A DNA stretch of 16,650 nt from Flavobacteriales bacterium UBA1995 (GTDB taxonomy: Bacteria; Bacteroidota; Bacteroidia; Flavobacteriales_D; Sanyastnellaceae). The stretch is taken from the NCBI GenBank assembly GCA_002336475.1, contig DDCX01000040.1, positions 1 through 16,650 of the forward strand, in the 5' to 3' direction. The notes under the pieces are model-generated. The model had not been told where the DNA came from. It saw only the letters and a program-made list of their open reading frames with translations, and searched no databases. Shown here piece by piece: positions 6,874 to 14,100 of this stretch (its first letter is position 1; the number at the start of each line of letters is the position of its first letter). Both the position numbers and the translations under genes were made by a program.

Positions 6874-7767
6874 TCACCTCATCACACGTGTACCAACCAC
6901 CCGTCCATCAGCCCCCACTAGTGCGACAACCCCTGCCTTTGTGGTTTCAAAAAAACCATCACATACAGCCCCTTCATGCATGCGATTCCCTACGAAATCC
7001 ACTTGAAACCAATGGGTTACAAAATGTTCTACGTGATGCCGGTATCCTCCACCGTCCATGGCGAACAACCGCCATGCGTTCTCTGGATGGCGTTGATTTC
7101 CAGCCACAGACGACACCGCGCCTGCATCAAATTCAGGAATGGGAACGCTGTAGACGTCGTCCATAAAGTCATCTGAGGACACACCTTCAGAAAAAACTTG
7201 AAGGTTCAATACCCCGCTGATGATCCCATCTGTGGTGAATTGCCCAACCAATACACGGAGGTCATCCCCAGCAATCCCATTGGACGATCCAAGCGTGACA
7301 AACCATGCACCATCAATGTCCATCACCAGACTCCCTCCAGCTTCAAAGTCGTCCACCCAATACTCTGTCTGCGGTGGAAAAAGCCCCACAGGGATCTCCC
7401 CCTCGGCGCCATTTGGTGCCACTTCTATACCAATGGTCACCCAAGAATCCCACCGCAAATCAGGCAAAGGGACAAACAACAGGGGATTGTTATTGTTGGG
7501 GGTCGCCCACCCATCTGGATTTTGGTAGAATGACGTGGTGGTCAGCACTTCTCCTTCCATCTCATCCCATCCCGATACGGAAGTCAAGTAGTCCGTGGGG
7601 TTGACCAATTTCGCATACAACCGTGCGGTCGTCATTCCAGGAATACTGTCCACCGCAACCACCTCCCACTCCAGCGAATAGGGAGCCGTTTGGATTTGGG
7701 CACATGCCAATAACGGGCTCCACAATACCAGAGCGGCGGCTGAAACATGAAGAATCAATTTGAGCAT
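6874..7767 (-). CDS. Secreted protein of unknown function
   Basis: This is a 297-residue protein. The N-terminus MLKLILHVSAAALVLWSPLLACAQIQ is an export signal; cleavage could be after ACA, or at the LLAC cysteine if it is a lipoprotein. The body (about 28-215) has the pattern YSLEWEVV, TTARLYAKLVNPTDYLTSVS, T(T)SFYQNPDG.AT.NNNP and DSWVTIGIE, which I associate with a recurrent, uncharacterised all-beta domain in Bacteroidota secreted proteins. The last 20 residues (GVVALVGADGRVVGTRVMR) resemble the end of a T9SS type A sorting domain, but the preceding 60 are His/Phe-rich (HHVEHFVTHWFQVDF) and atypical. I translated the other two leftward frames there and found no better tail, so no frameshift is called. 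It follows the 7811-8224 gene with a 43-bp gap and is probably co-transcribed with it. Confidence 0.75.
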   Translation of the reverse strand: MLKLILHVSAAALVLWSPLLACAQIQTAPYSLEWEVVAVDSIPGMTTARLYAKLVNPTDYLTSVSGWDEMEGEVLTTTSFYQNPDGWATPNNNNPLLFVPLPDLRWDSWVTIGIEVAPNGAEGEIPVGLFPPQTEYWVDDFEAGGSLVMDIDGAWFVTLGSSNGIAGDDLRVLVGQFTTDGIISGVLNLQVFSEGVSSDDFMDDVYSVPIPEFDAGAVSSVAGNQRHPENAWRLFAMDGGGYRHHVEHFVTHWFQVDFVGNRMHEGAVCDGFFETTKAGVVALVGADGRVVGTRVMR

Positions 7768-7810
7768 GTCAAAGGATTGAAGAAGCGGAACGAAGATGCT
7801 TCAAGCTGAA

Positions 7811-8224
7811 TCAAAGACCAGCGTCTGGGTCATGAACCAATACAAGACCGTCCATGCGGACTTCTTCAAAGAGGTCGTCGTAGCCAGTGACACGGCCTTT
7901 CACACGCAACAACTCTCCTGGATCCAGTGGCCGGTGCGGCTGCAGTGTATCCCAAGCGGCGACCACTCCTCCTTCGAATGAAGCCCTTGTTCCGTCATCT
8001 GCTTGCACTACAGCGTACAACTCCACAACCGCATTGAGATATTGGACTGCGCTAGAATCGCCCGAGGCCATAAATCCCACGAGCTCTTGGGCCACCATTT
8101 TGAATTGCGCGGGCTCCGCGGCTACATCGCGGTGGGGACGCTCTATTTGTGACCAAACAATGACCGCCAGTACCCCAACACAAAGGCCAAGGGCTGCGAC
8201 CGTTTTCATTTTGTTCTTGTCCAT
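7811..8224 (-). CDS. Membrane-anchored or periplasmic protein with a possible OB fold (tRNA_anti-like)
   Basis: This is a 137-residue protein. ATG 8224 is used; ATG 8209 (MKTVAALGL) is also possible. A single hydrophobic segment at about residues 7-24 (TVAALGLCVGVLAVIVW) is an uncleaved anchor or signal peptide. The rest follows the layout of the short Bacteroidota 'tRNA_anti-like' OB-fold family: an acidic AQELVGFMASGDSSAVQYLN helix leading into the first strand, a middle segment VVAAWDTLQPHRPLDPGE, then LLRVKGRVTGYDDLFEEVRM ending in LVLV. 'GE.L.VKGRVTGY' is the strongest resemblance. Members of that family are usually periplasmic with unknown ligand. The family assignment is tentative; an unrelated small exported protein remains possible. 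It is upstream partner of the 6874-7767 gene. Confidence 0.7.
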   Translation of the reverse strand: MDKNKMKTVAALGLCVGVLAVIVWSQIERPHRDVAAEPAQFKMVAQELVGFMASGDSSAVQYLNAVVELYAVVQADDGTRASFEGGVVAAWDTLQPHRPLDPGELLRVKGRVTGYDDLFEEVRMDGLVLVHDPDAGL

Positions 8225-8417
8225 GTTCCGAATCTAGGCCCAAAAGAGACGGCCCAGTACGCTTTCGTACCGGGCCGTCAAACCAAAACCTGTCTTGTGA
8301 TGCGCTAGGCGCACCGCCATTGTTCAAGAGTCAATCTGCAGAAGAGAAGCTGCAGTTCTCCTGACAACTGTCAATAAGAAAGGTGACTTTTATCATCGAC
8401 TTGCTGACCGGATACCA
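8225..8417 (-). other. Gene-free gap with four successive inverted repeats; the last resembles a terminator
   Basis: Read leftward between the stop of the 8418 gene and ATG 8224, the order is TGACA-AC-TGTCA (8373-8362), CTGCAG-8 nt-CTGCAG (8355-8336), TGCGC-TAG-GCGCA (8313-8301), and a strong hairpin at 8279-8248 (GACGGCCC/GGGCCGTC plus GTAC/GTAC, one mismatch, 6-nt loop) followed by TCTCTTTTG. The last is a plausible but weak-tailed terminator for the coupled trio upstream. The others are short and could be chance, promoter operators or leader structure. No protein-coding signal is evident. Confidence 0.45.
8248..8279 (-). terminator. Probable intrinsic terminator of the three-gene operon
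   Basis: The stem is 8 bp plus 4 bp with one A-C mismatch and a 6-nt loop. Reading leftward it is followed by TCTCTTTT, an imperfect U tract. It sits 24 bp upstream of ATG 8224, so if it terminates, a promoter for 8224 must be further upstream (with this hairpin in its leader) or read-through must feed the downstream genes. Confidence 0.5.
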
Positions 8418-9146
8418 TCAAAGTCCCAAACCGACTGTCAATCCGAAACGCCAACCTGGACCACTGTTGCTGTTGAGATAAGTCGCAGAACGAGAACCGC
8501 TGAAAAGCCGGTCTTCGAGGCTGTCCTCTACCCATTCCTTTTCCTCCTCGTTCAGTGTGCCATCATGGCTCCAGCTTCGCGAATAACTGCGGAACATGGG
8601 GCCTGTATACACTTCCAGACTGATCCCATTGTCTGAATACCACTGGTACCCCACAAGCACTCCACCTCCCCAATGAAACTGTCTCCATGTCCCATCCAAC
8701 TCTCCTTCGAACTGGCCTTCTGCAATGCCCCCGAAGTCATCGATGTCTTCATCAAATTCAAGCATCCAGTTCTCAATGCGTCCCATAATGCTCACAAAAA
8801 CCCCCTCTGGCATTCCGCCATACACCCATGCATACCTGCGCAATTCTGGCGTCACCCTCCAACCACTGTGGTTGACGCTCACATCCGTCCACGAATCCAT
8901 CATCGTCAGGTTGTTGTAACGGTACGTTCCAAAATCCTCGGATTCCCCGATACCTGCCACAGCAAGCTGCACAGAAGTCGATGCATTGATCACATGCTCG
9001 TAACAGAGCTCGTAACGGGCGAAATACCAGTCACTGAGGTTCAGCTTTAGAAGGCTTCGTGCATCAATGTCGCCATCAACCTGCGCTTGGGCCCCCGCAA
9101 ATGATCCGGCTATGCCTAAAATCACCGCAATCAAAATTCCTTTCAT
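8418..9146 (-). CDS. Outer-membrane beta-barrel protein, DUF3575-like
   Basis: This is a 242-residue protein. ATG 9146 is chosen because it forms an ATGA overlap with the upstream TGA; ATG 9152 would add two residues. A signal peptide MKGILIAVILGIAGSFAGAQAQ is visible. After it, 'LLKLNLSDWYFARYELCYEHVINASTSVQLAVAG' spaced motifs (KLNL, YELCYEHV) match the start of DUF3575-type barrels, where a first strand is followed by a yE-containing second strand. Alternating aromatic/hydrophobic strands recur (VFVSIMGRIENWML, FHWGGGVLVGYQWY, ISLEVYTGPMFRSY, GPGWRFGLTVGLGL). The C-terminus is a hydrophobic beta strand, as expected for BAM-dependent insertion. Acidic loops include LEFDEDIDDF and NEEEKEWVEDSLED. 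It is the last gene of a translationally coupled trio; what it transports or binds is unknown. Confidence 0.72.
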   Translation of the reverse strand: MKGILIAVILGIAGSFAGAQAQVDGDIDARSLLKLNLSDWYFARYELCYEHVINASTSVQLAVAGIGESEDFGTYRYNNLTMMDSWTDVSVNHSGWRVTPELRRYAWVYGGMPEGVFVSIMGRIENWMLEFDEDIDDFGGIAEGQFEGELDGTWRQFHWGGGVLVGYQWYSDNGISLEVYTGPMFRSYSRSWSHDGTLNEEEKEWVEDSLEDRLFSGSRSATYLNSNSGPGWRFGLTVGLGL

Positions 9147-9622
9147 GGACATGTTTCAATGGTATATGTAACCCCTAAGATTCGCCAACCCTCTGGACCT
9201 GTTTTGACCAGCTGAAAAGCGTCGTAACCACAATGGCTCAGGGAGTCACCGATTTGAAAGGTGTAGTAAGCCCAAAGTTGAGCCAGGTTCTCAGCGACTT
9301 CGACCTGCGCGCCTTCCATGCGCTCAATCAATGGCGGCCCTGACACACTCACAGCTGAAATCCAATCTGATCCAGACGAACGAGACACCGAGCGTTCCGC
9401 TCCACGCACATCAATTCTAGTGAGTGTGGCATCCTCGTGCAGCACACGTTCAAGCCTGACCTTCTCTCGGGCCTCCAAAGCTTGAAAGAAATCCTGCACG
9501 ACCCCAACAATCAAATCCTCTTCCAATCCTTGCGGCGTGCTCGGAACTTCAGGACCAGAGCCGCACCCTGTGCACAGCAATGCCAATATGACGGCACATG
9601 ATCCAACGAAGGCCCTCTTCAT
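9143..9622 (-). CDS. Probable NTF2-like lipoprotein
   Basis: This is a 159-residue protein. ATG 9622 is chosen because it overlaps the upstream gene's TAA as TAATG; a GTG at 9631 is also in frame. The N-terminus MKRAFVGSCAVILALLCTGCGSG is a signal peptide with a lipobox-like LCTGC, so the protein is probably anchored by C19, although Cys at -3 is unusual. The body has the cone-shaped NTF2/SnoaL layout: a first helix with VVQDFFQALEAREKVRLERV, LHEDATLTRID, then strands IERMEGAQVEVAENLAQLWAYYTFQIG, CGYDAFQLVKTGPEGWRILGVTYTIE. The 'GWRILGVTYTI' end is typical of the fold. No catalytic residues can be assigned, and many such proteins are simply ligand-binding. The stop overlaps the next gene (ATGA), implying coupled translation with the barrel protein. 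Confidence 0.72.
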   Translation of the reverse strand: MKRAFVGSCAVILALLCTGCGSGPEVPSTPQGLEEDLIVGVVQDFFQALEAREKVRLERVLHEDATLTRIDVRGAERSVSRSSGSDWISAVSVSGPPLIERMEGAQVEVAENLAQLWAYYTFQIGDSLSHCGYDAFQLVKTGPEGWRILGVTYTIETCP

Positions 9623-10422
9623 TAGAACCACACTTTTTGAGATTGGACTGCTCCAGAAGCAGAAACCGCATGGACAATGGCCAAACCAGCATGAGAGAGG
9701 TTCACCGTATGTGATCCAGCCTCAAGTGCTCCGTCGAACAAAATCCGACCATCCAACGTCAAGACCGAAATCACAAGGCCCTCTTGGGCATTGACCGCCA
9801 GCGCCCCGTTCAACCCTGAACGCACTTCAAAAAGCTCCATGGCCAAGTCATCCACACTGGTGACCATTTCTTCAAAATCAAATTGTCCTCCTGCAAATGC
9901 GTCACCGGCTGAAGTCCCATTGCCATTGGCAGCGATGGTGGCTGCATAAACACTGACGGGGCCACTTCCCTCTGCAGGGGCCACCCATTCTATTTCAAAC
10001 GTGCCATTCGGGCACAAATCATTCTGCTCAAAAATGTGACGGCCATCCACTTCGTCGAGCCATACACAGTCATTGGGGTCTTGATCGTTGAAGGTTCCAG
10101 CATTGGAACCATCAGACAGCACTGCAGTTCCGTGCACACCATAACCCTGAGGACTGCCAGATGCACTCACACTGACCACAAGTGTGTGGGTCGCCCCAGG
10201 CACATACTCGCCCGAGAGTGCAATGTCACCTTCTACCACTAAAAACGCACTCACCTCTGGTGCAAAGCTGCCTCCCGCATGGCACTGTTGACAGGTGTTG
10301 TCGCTTCCCGGAGCACCGGTTCGGTCCTTGTTCTGTTGGTGTGCTACACCACTGGAGTTGGACAGCAGCACCAAAGCGCCTGCGGCCACAAAGACGGCAA
10401 GTAAAGTGTGTTGATTCTTCAT
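9622..10422 (-). CDS. Choice-of-anchor-V-like exported protein with CxxCH motif and degenerate T9SS type A tail
   Basis: This is a 266-residue protein. ATG 10422 (MKNQHTLLAVFVAAGALVLL) begins a clear signal peptide; the 34-residue upstream extension of the frame to 10524 is unlikely. Just after the signal, RTGAPGSDNTCQQCHAGGSF places C44, C47 and H48 in a CxxCH motif. The TGAPG...CxxCH...G context is what I know as the Bacteroidota choice-of-anchor V (Reeler-like) domain rather than a true cytochrome c. Beta-rich sequence follows, with VPGATHTLVVSVSASG, YGVHGTAVL and GPVSVYAATIAANGNGTSAGD. The final 60 residues (LNGALAVNAQEGLVISVLTL, DGRILFDGALEAGSHTVNLS, VWF) look like a T9SS type A sorting domain. 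Whether heme is attached is uncertain. It is the first gene of the coupled trio and is divergent from the Dps-like gene (164-bp gap). Confidence 0.78.
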   Translation of the reverse strand: MKNQHTLLAVFVAAGALVLLSNSSGVAHQQNKDRTGAPGSDNTCQQCHAGGSFAPEVSAFLVVEGDIALSGEYVPGATHTLVVSVSASGSPQGYGVHGTAVLSDGSNAGTFNDQDPNDCVWLDEVDGRHIFEQNDLCPNGTFEIEWVAPAEGSGPVSVYAATIAANGNGTSAGDAFAGGQFDFEEMVTSVDDLAMELFEVRSGLNGALAVNAQEGLVISVLTLDGRILFDGALEAGSHTVNLSHAGLAIVHAVSASGAVQSQKVWF

Positions 10423-10586
10423 CTTTTTGATTTCAATCGAGGATTGTGACACCCCCTTCAATAACTCCGAAAGAAAACCAATTGGTTGCAGGAATATGAC
10501 ATACATCATAAAAATCATTGACAAACATCATCACAGGTAGCCCCCTATTGCCTCACTTTCATCGGGCTTCTCCGATTCACCATTTA

Positions 10587-11126
10587 ATGCCCGCTCCGAC
10601 CATGACCAGCGCTCCCAGCACCCTGTCCTCTCATCTCGACAAAACATGGGCTGACCAGTTGGTCCCTATGCTCAATGTTTTGCTGTCCGATTTCGAGGTT
10701 TTCCGTTTCAATCTCCGTGGAGCACTGTGGAACGGCTGGGGTGAACAGTACATTCTTTTACGTGACATTCTTCCCAGTCACATCGAGCATGCTCAGTCTG
10801 CAGTAGACGTTCTCGGCCGAAGAGTCAGGTGCCTCGAAGGCCTGCCCCCCACGTCCATCGAAGCGGTCCTAGAATTGTCCAATTTGGGCGCACACGAAGG
10901 CGCATTTCACGACCGGGCCTGCATGCGGATGGTGCGGGAATCCTTTTCTCACCTGCTCAAGCTAGAAAGGGAGCTGCTCACCACTGCCCAACACGCTGGA
11001 GACGAAGTCACAGCAGGTTGTATTACCGGGCTGATGCAGTTTCAAGAAGAAGCACTATGGCACCTCAGATCATCCCTCAGGCGCAGCGCATTTGAAACGG
11101 AATACCTCCGCAAAGAGCAGGCGTAA
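10587..11126 (+). CDS. Dps/ferritin-like protein lacking most ferroxidase ligands
   Basis: This is a 179-residue, soluble, four-helix-bundle protein of Dps size; ATG 10602 (174 residues) is equally good, while ATG 10518 gives an implausible 23-residue extension. The first helix VPMLNVLLSDFEVFRFNLRG matches the Dps pattern (L..LLaD...f..n.rG..WN). The middle D..L.RRV..L.GLPPTS segment matches the helix-B/linker 'D..AER...LG..P', and the last helix has 'GDEVTAG...FQEEALWHLRSSL'. Aligned without gaps to E. coli Dps (from memory), ligands H51, H63, D67 and E82 are Leu47, Arg59, Pro63 and Arg78; only D78 (here D74) remains. It may therefore have a structural, DNA-binding or regulatory role rather than iron oxidation. 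Its stop is 3 bp from the convergent adhesin stop. Confidence 0.72.
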   Translation: MPAPTMTSAPSTLSSHLDKTWADQLVPMLNVLLSDFEVFRFNLRGALWNGWGEQYILLRDILPSHIEHAQSAVDVLGRRVRCLEGLPPTSIEAVLELSNLGAHEGAFHDRACMRMVRESFSHLLKLERELLTTAQHAGDEVTAGCITGLMQFQEEALWHLRSSLRRSAFETEYLRKEQA

Positions 11127-11129
11127 AGC

Positions 11130-14100
11130 CTACCTCTGGATCATCAACTGTCCAGCGTGCTCGACTCCTTCTGGAAGTTGGAGCACGAAATAATGGGTCC
11201 CATCGGCGGCACCATCCCCGTCCCAGTCGTTCTCATAGCCTTCGGCCTCATACACCACAGCTCCGTTTCTATTGAATACCGTGAGGATGTTTTGAGGATA
11301 GAGTTCGATGTATTTGAACACAAGCCGGTCGTTCTTTCCATCGCCATTGGGCGTGAAAATATTGACGAGCTCAACGCTACATGACAAGATGTCCAGCACG
11401 TGGGTGTCAGAGTCGCCGCACAAACCTTCGAGGACATGGGTCACTGTCACCGTCCCAACACCAGCAGCTTCAAGGTTGAGCATCCCGGTCACTGGGTCGA
11501 TACAGTCATTGCCTGAAGGGCTGTCCGCACTCCAGACTCCTCCGGCCCAAATCGATCCCAGTTGCCATTCTTCTACCCCAATACACAACTCATCGTTGGG
11601 CACGTCGACCAATATGGCCGCATCGCGCTGTGGCACGACTGTGATTTGGACAGCATCGACATCAGAACAGACATCAGTAATGGTGTAGGTCACCGTGTAA
11701 TTGCCCGCGCCAATTCCAGGATCAAAACTGCCTGCTGGAGACAGACAAGATCCACAAGAAGAGGTCCAAGTTCCTCCACCGTCAGCGGCAGAAAAAATTT
11801 GTGTGCCCTCGGACTCACAGAGGTCTGGGATATTGTCGATCGAGGCATCCACCGCTGGAGCGACCAACACCTCTATAGTAGCGCCAACACTGCAGCCCAG
11901 CGGATCATTGTAACCGATGGAAATAGAGTGCGTCCCTTCGCCCGCATCGCCTGGGTCAAAGACACCATTGTTGCTGAGGCATCCACCGCAGTCCGAGGAC
12001 CAAACCAGGTTCGGAAGGTCAGACCAAAAGGCTTCTGAAGCGAGGTCAACATCCGCGTTGATGCTTCCCCCAGAACTGTTCACACAGAAGGGGTCCTCGT
12101 CTTGGAGCGACACACTCAAAATGGGCAAGACTTCGGTAGAGAAAGTAGCCGAATTCGTGCACGATCCATTCTCGACCTCGTAAGTCAAAACGTTGATCCC
12201 CAACGGCGCTGCTCCTGGGTCAAACGAATCCCCATTCAAACCTGTGCCTGAGCTGGTCCAATTCCCGCCAGGCACATCCGTTTCCAGACCGACGGCCGCG
12301 CCATCGACACATAAAGCTTCCGGCAAATTCGCCGAGCCAATGGGTAGACTTTCGTCAACAACAATTGTCGCTCCACTTTCCACACCACAACCTGCACCAG
12401 GCATAAAACTCACCTCATAGGTGCCGGGGCCCGGTGGACTAAATGACCCTGAATTCTGGATACAACTCCCACAATCCGCGGACCATGTTCCCGCCAGTCC
12501 ATCTCCGTCCAATTGAACGGCTCCGATGGACTCACAGTAATTCAAGTCTTCCAATTCAGCTGCAATGGCCTCTCCAACATTCACCGCCACTTCTCCAGTG
12601 GCAGTACAAAGCGTTCCAAAAGTGTAGGTGGCTGAATAAGCACCCGATCCTGTAGAAGGGTCAAACAATCCCTCACCCGTCAGACAGTCGCCACAATCGG
12701 CTTCCCATGAGCCACCTACCGGAGTACCTATCAGCTGAACAGGGTCAGCAAAAGGACACAGTGCGCCGATGCTGCCCGTGTTCACGTTGGGAGTCAACCC
12801 CACTTGCAGCTCCTCCACCTCGGTAATGTCCCCGCAATCACCGCTGAGGGTATAACTGACCTCTAACAATCCCGGCGGCGCCTGACTGGGATCTATGGAC
12901 CCCTCATTGTCTAAACATCCGAGGCAACTGGCGGACCATGTGCCTCCCAGCGTATTCGCTTCAAGGGACACCTCGTCGTCTCCACTGCACAGTACATTCA
13001 AGGGATTGCCTTCGAGGTCCAGAATTGAGAAGCTGGCATTCTGAGATTCAAAAGCAAATTGAACCATTACAGTATCAGATGCCATGAATTGAGAAGTATC
13101 GGGCTCCTCGGGTTCCAGATTGCACAGGTAAAACAAGGTCACCGACCCTTCAAAATTGACATTGGAGCCAGAACCGCCCCAGGCATTTTGCACCGTTAAT
13201 GTCCAGTTACCATCGCCTTCAAGCAAGTTGTTTGGAACTGTGAAACAAGCCTCATAAAAGCCACCGAAAGTCGTGTTCCAGTTTCCGGGCCAGTCTCCAA
13301 TGAGCACACCCGGCAAGTCGAACGAAAAACCTTCGATCACACCGCACGAACCTGAAGGATCGCAAATGGACATCGACATATCTCCCGGCCAGCTGCCACC
13401 GGCTGTTGACCAATTGTTGGTCGCAGCAAATCCCAGCAGCTCACCTTCAAAAGGAAAGTTGAAACTCCCGGTTTGGTTGGCGCTCAAGTTGAAGTCGTAA
13501 GCCATGGTCGTATCACAGGCTTCTTCCGGAATAGCATCGCAACTGCCCGGAGTGGGTGGAGGCGGCAAAATCTCAGGAAAGTTGGCTCCGATAATCAACT
13601 CGGTATTTTCCTCGATACACACTGAAATGCTGTCTCCTTGACCAATGACTTCGTCGCCCACCAGGTACACCAACTGGGTCTGTGTGGCCCCATTGGGAGC
13701 ATATGAGAATGCCAAGTCTTCAATGGCAAACTCTCCTGTATTGTAGGCATCCGGACCGTATGCTCCTTCCCCACTTCCTCCCTGAATGCCAACCACAGCG
13801 GTAATGCCAGAGCAAGACTGAAATTGGCCGATGTGCATCTCCACCTTGTTGGAGGTCTCAAAGAGCACCACTTGAGTGACCAAGAGGTTCGACCCACATC
13901 CTGTCTGAGGCAAATTCTCCCAACTGATAATGAAGCGCCGGCAGGGAAATTCACCTTGCAGCTGGGTCCGAACCTCCCCACCATTGTTGCTGATGTACGC
14001 ATAGGGCGCCATGATCGAATTGGGGGGCAGATTCCCCGACCCCAAATCCTGGTTGGGATAATTGTAACTGCCCGTCAAATTGGTGTTGAAGGTCAAGAAC

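Noticed and set aside
6874..7140. Frameshift in the 6874-7767 gene hiding a normal T9SS tail
   Set aside because: Both other leftward frames were translated by eye; neither gave a sorting domain, and both hit stop codons.
8052..8327. Leftward open frame spanning the 8225-8417 gap
   Set aside because: It overlaps the 7811-8224 gene in another frame, covers the terminator-like hairpin, and shows no protein family character.
10267..10310. Calling the CxxCH protein a cytochrome c
   Set aside because: Only one CxxCH motif is visible, with no clear axial Met context, and the TGAPG...CxxCH setting points to choice-of-anchor V instead.
10518..10586. Upstream ATG 10518 for the Dps-like gene
   Set aside because: It adds a His/Pro-rich 23-residue stretch with no counterpart in Dps and pushes into the divergent promoter region; ATG 10587 or 10602 gives normal family length.
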